From Rhodovarius crocodyli (GTDB lineage: Bacteria; Pseudomonadota; Alphaproteobacteria; Acetobacterales; Acetobacteraceae): a stretch of 64,000 nucleotides of DNA. The notes under the pieces are model-generated. The model was not told the DNA's origin. It did no database searches and worked only from the letters and a program-made list of their open reading frames with translations. The stretch is taken from the NCBI RefSeq assembly GCF_004005855.1, contig NZ_SACL01000008.1, positions 124,001 to 188,000 on the forward strand, read 5' to 3'. Of the stretch, positions 31,573-40,676 are shown piece after piece. The position numbers and the translations under genes were made by a program. The number at the start of each line of letters is the position of its first letter. Position 1 is the stretch's first letter.

Positions 31573-32468
31573 GCAGCAGCCGCCGCTTCCCGCAGGTTAC
31601 CCGCCAGCCATTCGGTGAACAGCCGCCCTTCGGTCTGGCGGCTGAGCCCCGGGCGGGTCACCAGCCAATAGGCGGTGCCGGTTGGCATTTCCGCCCCCAT
31701 CGGCACCAGCGTGCCGCGCGCCAGGTCATCGGCCGCGACCGGCAGCCGCGCCAGCACCACCCCCATCCCCGCGGCCGCCGCATCCAGGGCCAGATGCGTC
31801 ATGTCGAAGGCAAGGCCGCGCGTGGCGTCCGGCACCGGAATGCCGGCCCAGCTTCCCCATGCCGCCCAGTCCTGGCGCAGCGACGTCACATGAATGGCGG
31901 GCACCTTGGCCAGCAGGGCCGGCAGAGGGGTGCGCGCATGGCAGGGGGCCGCCACCGGCACCAGCTTCTCATCGGCCAGGTGGCGCCATTCGCCGGGCCC
32001 GGCCGGGGCCTCGGCCAGCCGGATCGCCGCGTCGAAACGGCCGTCTCCCGGCAGCACGCGCTCGCGCTCGGTGCTGATGCGCAGGGCCAGCGCCGGATGC
32101 GCCCGCCGCAAGGCCGGCAGGCGCGGCATCAGCCAGCGCGTGGCGAAGCTGGGCGCGACCGAGACGGAGATACCCGCGGCCTTGGTGCCCTTCAGCCGGC
32201 TCATCGCGCGGGTGATGCCCTCGAAGGCGGCGGTGGCCTCGCCCAGCAGATCCTCGCCGGCGGGTGTCAGCGTCAGCCCTCGCGCATCGCGGCGGAACAG
32301 AGGCAGGCCCAGCACATCCTCCAGCGTGCGCACGGCATGGCTGACGGCGCTGGGCGTGACGCTCAGCTCGGCGGCGGCGGCGGTGAAGCCGCCCAGTCTC
32401 CCCGCGGCCTCGAAAAGCCGAAGCGGGGCCAGAGGAGGAAGGTGATGAGGTGGCAGGCTGCGTGACAT
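31569..32468 (-). CDS. LysR-family regulator (GcvA-like)
   Basis: A 299-residue LysR regulator. The winged helix-turn-helix (LPPLAPLRLFEAAGRLGGFT and AAAAELSVTPSAVSHAVRTL) is of the GcvA subgroup that often begins with a Pro/Leu-rich stretch. The start at 32468 has GGAGAG upstream; the frame is open to 32516. It is divergent from the DUF1127 gene. Target unknown. Confidence 0.88.
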   Translation of the reverse strand: MSRSLPPHHLPPLAPLRLFEAAGRLGGFTAAAAELSVTPSAVSHAVRTLEDVLGLPLFRRDARGLTLTPAGEDLLGEATAAFEGITRAMSRLKGTKAAGISVSVAPSFATRWLMPRLPALRRAHPALALRISTERERVLPGDGRFDAAIRLAEAPAGPGEWRHLADEKLVPVAAPCHARTPLPALLAKVPAIHVTSLRQDWAAWGSWAGIPVPDATRGLAFDMTHLALDAAAAGMGVVLARLPVAADDLARGTLVPMGAEMPTGTAYWLVTRPGLSRQTEGRLFTEWLAGNLREAAAAA

Positions 32469-32654
32469 GGCTCTCTCCGGCCATGATCGCAGCAAATCCG
32501 GGGCATGTTCCGCCACGAAAATGTCAGCATGACTGTCACGATAGCCACGCGGGTCTGTAATCTTGAAGCGTCCTCACGGCGCATGACGACCCCTCGCTGT
32601 TGCGGTGGCGCCCGAAACGTCAGGGTCCGGCTCCGGTCCACACAGAGCCTTGCC

Positions 32655-32870
32655 ATGACCCCTTTCGCCGCCCGGGCCTCGCGCCTGCTCCCCGCCCTGC
32701 CCCTGCGCAGCCCTTCCCTCATGCCGCTGCTCCGCTGGCTGCGGGATGCCCATGAACGCTGGCGCGAACGCCGCCTGCTGGAGGAGATGACCGACCGCGA
32801 CCTGCGCGACATGGGCATCACCCGCCACGATGCGCTGCATGAGGCCGCGAAGCCCTTCTGGCGCGACTGA
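32655..32870 (+). CDS. DUF1127 family small protein
   Basis: A 71-residue protein with the DUF1127 (YjiS) C-terminal core RRLLEEMTDRDLRDMGITRH following an Arg-rich helix (WLRDAHERWRERR). DUF1127 proteins are small RNA-binding or metabolic regulators in alphaproteobacteria. An in-frame ATG at 32583 would add 24 residues that look non-conserved, so 32655 is preferred. Confidence 0.82.
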   Translation: MTPFAARASRLLPALPLRSPSLMPLLRWLRDAHERWRERRLLEEMTDRDLRDMGITRHDALHEAAKPFWRD

Positions 32871-32963
32871 GCCGCCCGACCGGCCGGAAGAGCCAACGCT
32901 TGCATGGAAGCGGCGCCGCTGCCACGCTGCGCCCCGTCAGATAACCCGCCAAGGGAGACGTCC

Positions 32964-34187
32964 ATGTCCCATTTCACCCGACGCGCCGCCATCGGCGGCG
33001 CCGCCGGCGTTTTCGCGACCTCCGCCAGCCCCTCCTTCGGGCAGCAGCAGACGCTCAAGATCGGCGTGCTGGCCGATTTCTCCGGCCCCTACCGCTCCAC
33101 CTCCGGCCCGACCAGCCTGGCCGCCGCCCAGCAGGCGGTGGAGGATGCGGTGGGCCTCGGCTTCCGCGTCGAGGTACTACAGGGCGACCACCAGAACCGC
33201 CCCGATGCCGCCCTGGCCCTCGCCCGCCGCTGGATCGACCAGGACGGCGTGGACATGATCTGCGAGACCAACAACTCCGCCGTCGCGCTGGCCGTCGCGA
33301 ACCTGGTGAAGGAGAAGGACAAGCTCCAGCTCTCCTCCGGCGCCGCCTCCTCCGCGCTGACCGGCGCGCAGTGCAGCACCCATACCGTCCACTGGACCTA
33401 TGACACCTGGATGTTCGCCAATGTGGTGGGCGGCGCCACGGTGCGGGCAGGTGGTGACAGCTGGTACTTCCTGACCGCGGACTACGCCTTCGGCCACCAG
33501 CTGGAACGAGACGCCTCGGGCTTCGTGCAGCGCGCGGGCGGGCGGGTGCTGGGCAGCGCGCGCTTCCCCTTCCCCGGCACGACCGACTTCTCCTCCTTCC
33601 TGCTGCAGGCCCAGGCCAGTCGCGCGAAGGTGGTGGGCCTGGGCATGGCCGCCGCCGACACGGTGAACTGCGTGAAGCAGGCGCATGAATTCGGCCTGAC
33701 GCGGCGGGGCCAGAAGCTGGCCGGCATGATCATGTTCGCGCAGGACATCCGCGGCATCGGCCTGGAAGCCGCCCAGGGCATGCTGATGAGCGAGGTGTTC
33801 TACCACGACCTCAACGACCGCACGCGGGGCCTCGCGCAGCGCATCTTCCGCCGCACCCCCGACAACATGCCCAGCCAGGAACACGCCGGCACCTATTCCT
33901 GCGTCGTGCATTACCTGAAGGCGGTGAAGGAGGTGGGCATCGCACGCGCCAAGCAGTCCGGCATTGCGGTGCTGGAGGTGATGAAGCGCATGCCGACCGA
34001 CGACGACGCCTTCGGCCCGGGCCGCATCCGCGAGGACAACCGCAAGATCCACCCCGCCTATCTGTTCGAGGTGAAGTCGCCCTCCGAAAGCCGGGGCCCT
34101 TGGGACTTCTACAAGCTGGTCTCGACAGTGCCGACCGAGGAGGCGTTCCGCCCTATCGCCGAGGGCGGCTGCCCGCTGATCCGATAG
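32964..34187 (+). CDS. ABC-type substrate-binding protein, Peripla_BP_6 (branched-chain amino-acid type), orphan
   Basis: A 407-residue periplasmic binding protein with a twin-arginine-like signal (SHFTRRAAIGGAAGVFATSA). The mature part begins LKIGVLADFSGPYRSTSGPT, the standard LivJ-like opening, and has the ligand-loop block ICETNNSAVALAVANLV. GGGAGA precedes the ATG. No permease or ATPase genes adjoin it, so it either uses a transporter encoded elsewhere or acts as a sensor. Such orphans are abundant in Acetobacteraceae and Burkholderiales. Ligand unknown. Confidence 0.9.
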   Translation: MSHFTRRAAIGGAAGVFATSASPSFGQQQTLKIGVLADFSGPYRSTSGPTSLAAAQQAVEDAVGLGFRVEVLQGDHQNRPDAALALARRWIDQDGVDMICETNNSAVALAVANLVKEKDKLQLSSGAASSALTGAQCSTHTVHWTYDTWMFANVVGGATVRAGGDSWYFLTADYAFGHQLERDASGFVQRAGGRVLGSARFPFPGTTDFSSFLLQAQASRAKVVGLGMAAADTVNCVKQAHEFGLTRRGQKLAGMIMFAQDIRGIGLEAAQGMLMSEVFYHDLNDRTRGLAQRIFRRTPDNMPSQEHAGTYSCVVHYLKAVKEVGIARAKQSGIAVLEVMKRMPTDDDAFGPGRIREDNRKIHPAYLFEVKSPSESRGPWDFYKLVSTVPTEEAFRPIAEGGCPLIR

Positions 34188-34209
34188 GCCGTCCCCATCG
34201 CCGCCATCG

Positions 34210-34243
34210 GCCCGGCCCCCGTCGAGCGGGGCCGGGCGTTACT
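34210..34243 (+). terminator. Intrinsic terminator after the binding-protein gene
   Basis: GCCCGGCCCC / GGGGCCGGGC ten-base perfect stem with loop CGTCGAGC, then GTTACTTT as a T-rich tail. Confidence 0.75.
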
Positions 34244-34260
34244 TTAGGTTCCTTTCGAAG

Positions 34261-34311
34261 GCGCTGAAACAGCGCTAGATCACGAACCCGTGAGAACCCG
34301 CGACAGGCGGG
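34261..34311 (+). other. Two small hairpins in the leader of the papain-like gene
   Basis: GCGCTG-AAA-CAGCGC (34261-34275) and CCCGC-GACAG-GCGGG (34297-34311), the second ending just before the AGAGGA ribosome binding site. Could tune translation. Confidence 0.4.
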
Positions 34312-34328
34312 ATTCGAGAGGAATGCCC

Positions 34329-35057
34329 ATGACCACTGTTCTCGTCTGGAACAATCACCTCCGCCCCATCGGCAATTCCTTTCCGGGCCATGCCTCGGTT
34401 TCGATCGACGACAATTGGGCCAGCGACAAATCCTATGTCAGCTGGCTGCCGGGCGACGATCACAAGATCTTCCGCGAATTCGGCAGAGCCGGCGCCAGCA
34501 TCTCGACCGACCTGATGTTCGAGAAATACGCCCCCGACCACATCATCCGCATCACCGGCATGGACGTGATGGCCATGATGTCCAAGTGGAACGAGGTCCG
34601 CAGCAAGGAAAACGCGCATTACCGCTATACGCGCAAGAACTGCTCCACCATCGCCAGCCGCGTGCTGAAGGCAGGCAGTGCCCAGGGCGGGCTGAAACGG
34701 CATCACATCATCTGGACACCGCTGATGGTGAAGCGCCTGGCGCTGGAAATGGGCGGGACGACCATGCTCTGGACCGACCTGCTGCAGGAATGCCGGCAGC
34801 GGGGCCACCTGTCGCCGGGCGACGTGCTGGTGCTGCAGAACCTTCACAAGCGGGATGAACGGTCGGGGTCGTCCATGACGACCTTCCACTACAGCAGGGG
34901 CGCGCCCTCTCAGCCCAAGACAGGCATGCTGTGGGGCAACCGCCAGCACCACCTGCACATCAAGGACGGGGGCCGCTGCTATGTGAGCGACGGGACCCTG
35001 ATGAACACCCAGGTCGCGCATATCAGCGGCACCACCGCGAACTTCACCGACGAGTAG
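34329..35057 (+). CDS. Protein of unknown function, possible papain-like (permuted NlpC/P60) cysteine enzyme
   Basis: A 242-residue protein without signal peptide or membrane segment. Its N-terminal 120 residues resemble permuted papain-like folds: a His in a beta strand, His21 of PGHASVSIDD, precedes a Cys at the start of a helix, Cys105 of RKNCSTIASRVLKAG. This His-before-Cys order is that of LRAT/PPPDE-type enzymes. The C-terminal half is unrecognised. Start at 34329 has AGAGGA six bases upstream; ATG 34323 is too close. It could be a peptidase, amidase or acyltransferase, or an effector. It lies between an orphan binding protein and a convergent peptide-binding-protein gene. Confidence 0.65.
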   Translation: MTTVLVWNNHLRPIGNSFPGHASVSIDDNWASDKSYVSWLPGDDHKIFREFGRAGASISTDLMFEKYAPDHIIRITGMDVMAMMSKWNEVRSKENAHYRYTRKNCSTIASRVLKAGSAQGGLKRHHIIWTPLMVKRLALEMGGTTMLWTDLLQECRQRGHLSPGDVLVLQNLHKRDERSGSSMTTFHYSRGAPSQPKTGMLWGNRQHHLHIKDGGRCYVSDGTLMNTQVAHISGTTANFTDE

Positions 35058-35061
35058 CCGC

Positions 35062-36618
35062 CTACAGCTTCGCCTCCCAGAACATCGGATAGGCGGCCTG
35101 CGGCAGATCCCTGAGCCGGTCGCGATAACCCGCCGGAATGGTGAACTGCCCCCACATGACAGAGGGCGTGTGGCGCACCGCCGCCCCCTGGATCTCGGCC
35201 GCGATGCGCTTGCGGTCGTCCGCCGTGGGCGCCAGGGCGAACTCGCGCAGCAGCCGCTCGATATCCCGGTCGCAATCCCAGCCCGGATAGTCGGAACAGG
35301 TGTTGGACACATAGAAATGCGTGAGCGGTGAGAACATGTCCGTGCCGTTGGCGTAGACGGTGAACATGTGCCAGCCCTCACGCCGGGCGCGGCGGGCCAG
35401 CACCGTGCCCCAGTCCATCTGCTGTTCCTCGACGTTGAACCCCGCCAGCTTCATGTTCTGGATCATCACCTGGGCCGCCGTCTGGCTGATGCTGCCGGCC
35501 ACCGTCATGAAGATGATGTTCTGGCCGCGATAATTGGTGCGCGCCAGCATGCGCTTCGCTTCCTCGACATCGACACCCACCGCCTCGGCGCCCGCGCGGC
35601 TGTCCAGCGGTGCGTCGCACAGGAAGAAGGACGGGCAAGGCGGTGCCCGGAACCGCTCGGGAATGCCGATCGCCGTCAGCACCGAGGCCTGGTCCGAGCA
35701 GCGCCACAGCACCTGCCGGATCGCCGGGTCGTCGAAGGGCGCTGCCGCATGGTTCAGCCGGAAATTGCCCTGGAACATGTGGATGCCACCGAGGCCCAGC
35801 AGCCGCACGCCCCGCGCGCGCTCCAGCCGCGGCAGCAGGTCGAAGGGCAGATACTGCATGTAGTCGATCTCGCCCTGCATCAGGGCCGAGGCCCCCGTCG
35901 CCGCATCGGGCATGACGCGCAGGGTGATGGTGTCCAGATGCACGCGCTTGCCGCCGGCCAGGAAATCCACCGGCTCCTCACGCGGGACGTAATCGGGGTT
36001 GCGTTCCAGCACCATGTAGTTGCCCGGGCGCCAATCCGCCGCGCGGAAACGGAACGGCCCGCTGCCGACATATTCGCGGATGCGGGTCTCCACCGGCACG
36101 CGGGCCAGCCGCTCCGGCAGCATCACCGGCAGGGGCGCGTTGGGCTTGCCCAGCACATCCAGCACCAGCGGAAAGGGACGGGACAACACCAGGCGGAAGC
36201 TGCGCGCGTCGGTCGTCACGAGTTCGGACTTCGCGGCCCACAGCATGCGGCCCTGCGCATCGCGCGGCGCCCAGCGTTCCAGGCTGGCCACGCAGTCGGC
36301 CGCCGTCACGGGCGCGCCGTCATGCCATTTCAGCCCCTCACGCAGGCGGAAGGTCCAGGTCAGCCCGTCGGCGCTGGCCTCATGGCTTTCGACCATCTGC
36401 GGGCGGATCATGCCCTGCCCGTCCATGGCGTACAGCGTATCGAACACGTGATAGGCGAAGGTGCGGGTGATGGCCGCCGTGGTGGCATGGGGGTCGAGGA
36501 TCACCACCTCGCTTTCCAGCACCAGGTTGGCATTGCCTGCCGCGCGGGCCGGCGGTGCCATCCAGGGCAGCGCCAACCCCGCCAGCGCGCCTCGACGGCC
36601 GAACTCCATGCGGTTCAT
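35062..36618 (-). CDS. ABC transporter substrate-binding protein, family 5 (peptide type), orphan
   Basis: A 518-residue periplasmic binding protein with a twin-arginine-like signal (RMEFGRRGALAGLALP). Family 5 blocks include TWTFRLREGLKWHDGAPVTA near residue 90 and DDPAIRQVLWRCSDQASVLT near 290. Starts at 36627 or 36609 are also possible. No permease or ATPase genes are adjacent. It is divergent from the penicillin acylase gene, with 75 bases between, so the two may share control and the binding protein may supply the acylase substrate. Confidence 0.9.
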   Translation of the reverse strand: MNRMEFGRRGALAGLALPWMAPPARAAGNANLVLESEVVILDPHATTAAITRTFAYHVFDTLYAMDGQGMIRPQMVESHEASADGLTWTFRLREGLKWHDGAPVTAADCVASLERWAPRDAQGRMLWAAKSELVTTDARSFRLVLSRPFPLVLDVLGKPNAPLPVMLPERLARVPVETRIREYVGSGPFRFRAADWRPGNYMVLERNPDYVPREEPVDFLAGGKRVHLDTITLRVMPDAATGASALMQGEIDYMQYLPFDLLPRLERARGVRLLGLGGIHMFQGNFRLNHAAAPFDDPAIRQVLWRCSDQASVLTAIGIPERFRAPPCPSFFLCDAPLDSRAGAEAVGVDVEEAKRMLARTNYRGQNIIFMTVAGSISQTAAQVMIQNMKLAGFNVEEQQMDWGTVLARRARREGWHMFTVYANGTDMFSPLTHFYVSNTCSDYPGWDCDRDIERLLREFALAPTADDRKRIAAEIQGAAVRHTPSVMWGQFTIPAGYRDRLRDLPQAAYPMFWEAKL

Positions 36619-36693
36619 CCTGCCCATCCCTATCCGTTTCCGCCGCGACGGTATTTGATGGCGGCAAGACACGTCCAGCAAAGAGGTGAGCCG

Positions 36694-38985
36694 ATGGATT
36701 GGCAGAAGATCGCACGGGAGGCGGTGCCGCCGCTGGATGGAGAGCTGCGCATCCCCGGCCTGGACGGCCCGGCGACGGTTCTGCGCGACGATCTGGGCAT
36801 CGCGCACATCAAGGCGGGCTCCACGCGCGACGCCTTCCTGGCCCAGGGCTTCTGCCACGCGCAGGACCGGCTGTTCCAGATGGAGCTGAACCGCCGGCGC
36901 GCGCTGGGCCGCAGCGCCGAATGGCTGGGTGCTGCCGCCTTCGGCGCCGACGCGCTGGCCCGGCGGCTGGGGGTGGAGGCCGCGAGCCGCCGCGACGCCG
37001 CCGCCCTCACCGATGAGGCAAAGGCCATGATCGAGGCCTATGCCGCCGGGGTGAACGCCTTCATCGCCAGCGGCGCCCCGCTGCCCATCGAGTACACGCT
37101 GCTGGGCGCCACGCCCGAGCCCTGGGAGGGCTGGCACACCATCGCCGTCATGCGGCGCCTGGGCCTGCTGATGGGCAGCGTGTGGTTCAAGCTGTGGCGC
37201 GCCGCCGCCCTGCCAGTGGCGGGCGAGGCCGTGACCAGCCTGCGCTATGACGATGGCGGCCGCGACTTCCTGCTGATGCCCCAGGGCGCCGAGGCCGATC
37301 GCTGGCGCGCCAGCCTGGCCGAGCTGGCGCCGGCCGTGCAGGCGCTGATGGAGGCCGCCGCCCCGGACGCCACCGGCGGCGGCAGCAACAACTGGGCCGT
37401 CGGCCCCGCGCTCAGTGAAACCGGCCGCCCGGTGCTGGCCGGCGACCCGCACCGCGTGTTCGAGATGCCGAACATGTACGCCCAGGGCCATCTGGCCTGC
37501 GAAGAGTTCGACGTCATCGGCCTGACGGTGCCGGGCGTGCCTGGCTTTCCGCATTTCGCCCATAACGGGCGCGTGGCCTATTGCGTCACCCACGGCTTCG
37601 CGGACATCCACGATGTCTATGTCGAACGCTTCGACGAAGGCGCGCAGCACGCCGAGTTCCAGGGCAGTTGGGAAGCGGTGGAGCGGCGCAGCGAGACCAT
37701 CGCCATCCGGGGAGAGGCCCCGCGTGAGGTGGAGATCGTGGTGACGCGCCACGGCCCTGTCATCGCCGGCGAGCCCGCCGGCGGCCATGCCCTGACGCTG
37801 AAAAGCGTGCAGTTCGCCGAGACCGACCTCTCCTTCGACTGCCTGCCGCGCATGCTGCGCGCCGATGACGTGCGCAGCCTGTATGAGGCGACGCGCGGCT
37901 GGGGGCTGATCGACCATAATCTGGTGGCCGGCGACACCGCCGGGCACATCGGCTGGCTGCTGCGCGCCCGCCTGCCGAAGCGCGCGCGGGAAAACGGCTG
38001 GCTGCCCATGCCCGGCTGGACCGGCGATCACGAATGGCAGGGCTGGATCGCGCATGAGGACATGCCGGTGATCCATGACCCCGAGGGCCACATCATCGTC
38101 ACCGCCAACAACCGCATCGCCGATGAGGACCACCCGGACTACCTGCTGACCGACTGCCACCCGCCCTATCGCGCGCGCCGTGTGGCGGCCCTGCTGCTGG
38201 GCGATGCCGCCACCCGCAGCCCGGCCGGTGCCGCCGCCATTCATGGCGATGTGCAGTCCCAGCCCGCCGCCGATTTCCTGGCCCGCCTGCGCGCCCTGGC
38301 CTGCAGCGGCCCCGCCGAGGCGCTTCGCGCCGAACTGGCCGGCTGGGATGCCCGCATGGAGGCGGGCTCCGTCACCGCCGGGCGCTACATCGCCTTCCGC
38401 CTGGCGCTGACGAAGCGCTTCGCCGCCGTCAGCGGTCTGGGCGCGCTGGGCAGCCACCCGTACCTGTCGCCCGCCCCCGGCGTGGCGCCGCTGATGCAGC
38501 TGTGGTGGAACCTGCCCGCCCTGCTGCGCGCCGACGACGCCGCCCTGCTGAAGGGTGCAAGCTGGGATGACCTGCTGCGCGCGGCTTTGGAGGAAGTAGC
38601 GGCCAACCCGCCCTCCGAGCCCTGGGGCGAGACCCACCGCCCCAAGCTGGCTCACCCGCTGTCAGCGCTGTTCCCCGACGCCGCGGCCGTGCTGGACATC
38701 CCGGCCGAGGCGCTGGGCGGGGACGGCGATTGCGTCATGGCCAATGGGTTGATCGCGCAGATCGGCCCGCGCGCCGGCTATGGCGCGCTGTCGCGCTATG
38801 CCTTCGATGTAGGGAACTGGGAAAACAGCCTCTGGACCGTGTTCCACGGCGCCTCGGGCCATCCCGGCAGTCCGCATTACGCGGACCAGCACAAGACATG
38901 GGCGGCGGCGCGGATGACGCCGATGCGCTATGGCTGGGCCGGGCTGGAAGCCGCGGCCCGGGCCAGGCAGACGCTCCGGCCTTAG
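36694..38985 (+). CDS. Penicillin-acylase family Ntn-hydrolase
   Basis: A 763-residue penicillin amidase (S45) proenzyme. The predicted new N-terminus of the beta chain is Ser231 in GGGSNNWAVG, where self-cleavage would release an alpha chain of about 230 residues. The alpha chain carries the family block DDLGIAHIKAGSTRDAFLAQ and GFCHAQDRLFQMELNRRRAL. No signal peptide, so probably cytoplasmic. Substrates of this family range from beta-lactams to acyl-homoserine lactones and N-acyl amino acids. AGAGGTGAG precedes the ATG. Its stop shares TTAG with that of the convergent ggt gene. Confidence 0.9.
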   Translation: MDWQKIAREAVPPLDGELRIPGLDGPATVLRDDLGIAHIKAGSTRDAFLAQGFCHAQDRLFQMELNRRRALGRSAEWLGAAAFGADALARRLGVEAASRRDAAALTDEAKAMIEAYAAGVNAFIASGAPLPIEYTLLGATPEPWEGWHTIAVMRRLGLLMGSVWFKLWRAAALPVAGEAVTSLRYDDGGRDFLLMPQGAEADRWRASLAELAPAVQALMEAAAPDATGGGSNNWAVGPALSETGRPVLAGDPHRVFEMPNMYAQGHLACEEFDVIGLTVPGVPGFPHFAHNGRVAYCVTHGFADIHDVYVERFDEGAQHAEFQGSWEAVERRSETIAIRGEAPREVEIVVTRHGPVIAGEPAGGHALTLKSVQFAETDLSFDCLPRMLRADDVRSLYEATRGWGLIDHNLVAGDTAGHIGWLLRARLPKRARENGWLPMPGWTGDHEWQGWIAHEDMPVIHDPEGHIIVTANNRIADEDHPDYLLTDCHPPYRARRVAALLLGDAATRSPAGAAAIHGDVQSQPAADFLARLRALACSGPAEALRAELAGWDARMEAGSVTAGRYIAFRLALTKRFAAVSGLGALGSHPYLSPAPGVAPLMQLWWNLPALLRADDAALLKGASWDDLLRAALEEVAANPPSEPWGETHRPKLAHPLSALFPDAAAVLDIPAEALGGDGDCVMANGLIAQIGPRAGYGALSRYAFDVGNWENSLWTVFHGASGHPGSPHYADQHKTWAAARMTPMRYGWAGLEAAARARQTLRP

Positions 38986-40634
38986 CGCGGCGCGTCCGGG
39001 AAGAACCGGACGCCGGCGCGCGCCAGCCCGCCCGCCAGCCCGATCGGCGTGCCATCCGCACGCCAGCAGGCCGCACCTTCCATCATCCCGTCCTCCATGA
39101 ACCGGATGGCGCACATGCCGCCGCCCACATGCGGCACGCGCTGCACCACATGCCCCTTGGCCGCCAGCGCATCGCTGATCGCCTCGGGGAAGCCGCGCTC
39201 GACCTCCAGCGGGCCGCCCTGGGTCCAGATGCGCGGCGCCTCCACCGCTTCCTGCACGCTCATCCCATGGTCGATCAGGCTGATGGCCGCCTGGAAGGCG
39301 CTGCCGAAGATGCGCAAACCACCCGGCAGGCCCAGCGCCGCCCAGGGCTTGCCGTCCTTCAGGATGATCATGGGCGACATGGAGGTCGTGACCCGCTTGC
39401 CCGGCGCGATGGAGTTGGCGAGACCAGGACGCGGGTTGAACAGCGCCATGTAGTTGTTCGGGATCAGCCCCGTCTCCTTCAGCAGGAAGCGCGCCCCGAA
39501 CAGCGAGTTGATGGTGTGGGTCGCCACCACGATCCGCCCTTCGGCATCGGCGACCGTCAGGTGGGTGGTGTGCGCCTCGCCGGGCGTCACGCCGGCGGGC
39601 CAGGCGCGGCTGCGCGCGGGGTCGAACTCGGCGCGGCGCTGGGCCGCGTACTCCTTGCTGATCAGCTTGGCGACCGGCACCGGCACGAAGGCCGGGTCGG
39701 CGGTGGCCGCCGCGCGGTCGGCAAAGGCCATGCGCAGCGCCTCGGCCTTCAGGTGCAGATCCTCCACGCTGCCGAAGCCCATGGCGCCGACATCGAAGCC
39801 CTCCAGCAGGTTCATCATCTGCACCACATGCACCCCGGCCGCGGAGGGCGGAGGCGGCAGCACGATCTCAAAGCCGCGATAGGTGCCGCGCACGGCCTCG
39901 CGGGGGATCATGCTGTGCCCCGCCAGGTCGGCGTTGGTCACGATGCCGCCGCGCGCCGCGATCTCGGCGCAGGCCGAGGCACCGATGGAACCGCCATGCA
40001 GGGCGCCCGGGCCCTCCTTGGCGATGGTCTCCATCGTCTCGGCCAGGGCGCCGTTGATGACGCGGGTGCCGGGCTTCACCGGCTCGCCGCCCGGCATGAA
40101 CAGCGCCGCGATGCCCGGGTCCAGCAGCAGGTCCTCACCGGCGGTCGCGGCGCATTCACTCAGATAGGGGGTGGCCAGGAAGCCGCGCTTCGCCAGCCGG
40201 ATGGCCGGCTGCATCACATCAGCCAGCGAGAACCGGCCCTCGCGCTCCAGCGCCGCGGCCCAGGCCAGCAGATTGCCCGGCACGGCCACCGACAGCGCGC
40301 CCAGCGTGTTGGCCTTGTCCACCGCCTCGATCACCAGCGGGTCGTCGGGCTTGGCCGGGGTGTACATGGTGGCGTGGGCGGCGGCGGGCGCGATGGACTG
40401 GCCGTCCAGCACCGTGTGGGTGCCGTCCGCGCCGCGCATGTGGAACATGCCGCCGCCGAACATGCCCACCATCATGGGCTCCGCCACCGTCAGCGCCAGC
40501 AGGCCGGCGACGGCGGCATCGATCGCCGTGCCGCCCTCCGCCAGCATCGACGCCGCGGCCGCCGAGGCCGCCGGGTGGTTGGTGACGACCATGGAACGGC
40601 CGGTGGCGGGGCGCTTTTCGGTAACGATCTTCAT
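38982..40634 (-). CDS. ggt: Gamma-glutamyltransferase family Ntn-hydrolase
   Basis: A 550-residue GGT-family proenzyme. The self-cleavage nucleophile is Thr356 in GEAHTTHLTVADAEG; the later LPGGLRIFGSAFQA block replaces the usual GGSRI substrate-binding motif, and N-terminal ASAAAASMLAEGGTAIDAAV is typical. No signal peptide is visible, so unlike classic periplasmic GGT it may be cytoplasmic. Members cleave or transfer gamma-glutamyl groups, and some act as cephalosporin acylases. ATG 40634 preferred over 40658. It overlaps the convergent acylase gene by four bases and is followed upstream by a DUF1028 gene on the same strand. Confidence 0.9.
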   Translation of the reverse strand: MKIVTEKRPATGRSMVVTNHPAASAAAASMLAEGGTAIDAAVAGLLALTVAEPMMVGMFGGGMFHMRGADGTHTVLDGQSIAPAAAHATMYTPAKPDDPLVIEAVDKANTLGALSVAVPGNLLAWAAALEREGRFSLADVMQPAIRLAKRGFLATPYLSECAATAGEDLLLDPGIAALFMPGGEPVKPGTRVINGALAETMETIAKEGPGALHGGSIGASACAEIAARGGIVTNADLAGHSMIPREAVRGTYRGFEIVLPPPPSAAGVHVVQMMNLLEGFDVGAMGFGSVEDLHLKAEALRMAFADRAAATADPAFVPVPVAKLISKEYAAQRRAEFDPARSRAWPAGVTPGEAHTTHLTVADAEGRIVVATHTINSLFGARFLLKETGLIPNNYMALFNPRPGLANSIAPGKRVTTSMSPMIILKDGKPWAALGLPGGLRIFGSAFQAAISLIDHGMSVQEAVEAPRIWTQGGPLEVERGFPEAISDALAAKGHVVQRVPHVGGGMCAIRFMEDGMMEGAACWRADGTPIGLAGGLARAGVRFFPDAPR

Positions 40635-40676
40635 GGGGGCGAAGCCTGCCCCCATCACGGGCGGGCGGGAAGCCCC

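Noticed and set aside
36619-38655. Minus-strand extension of the peptide-binding-protein gene across the penicillin acylase gene
   Set aside because: The open frame is continuous, but the signal peptide marks the start near 36618, and the rest is antisense to a real gene.
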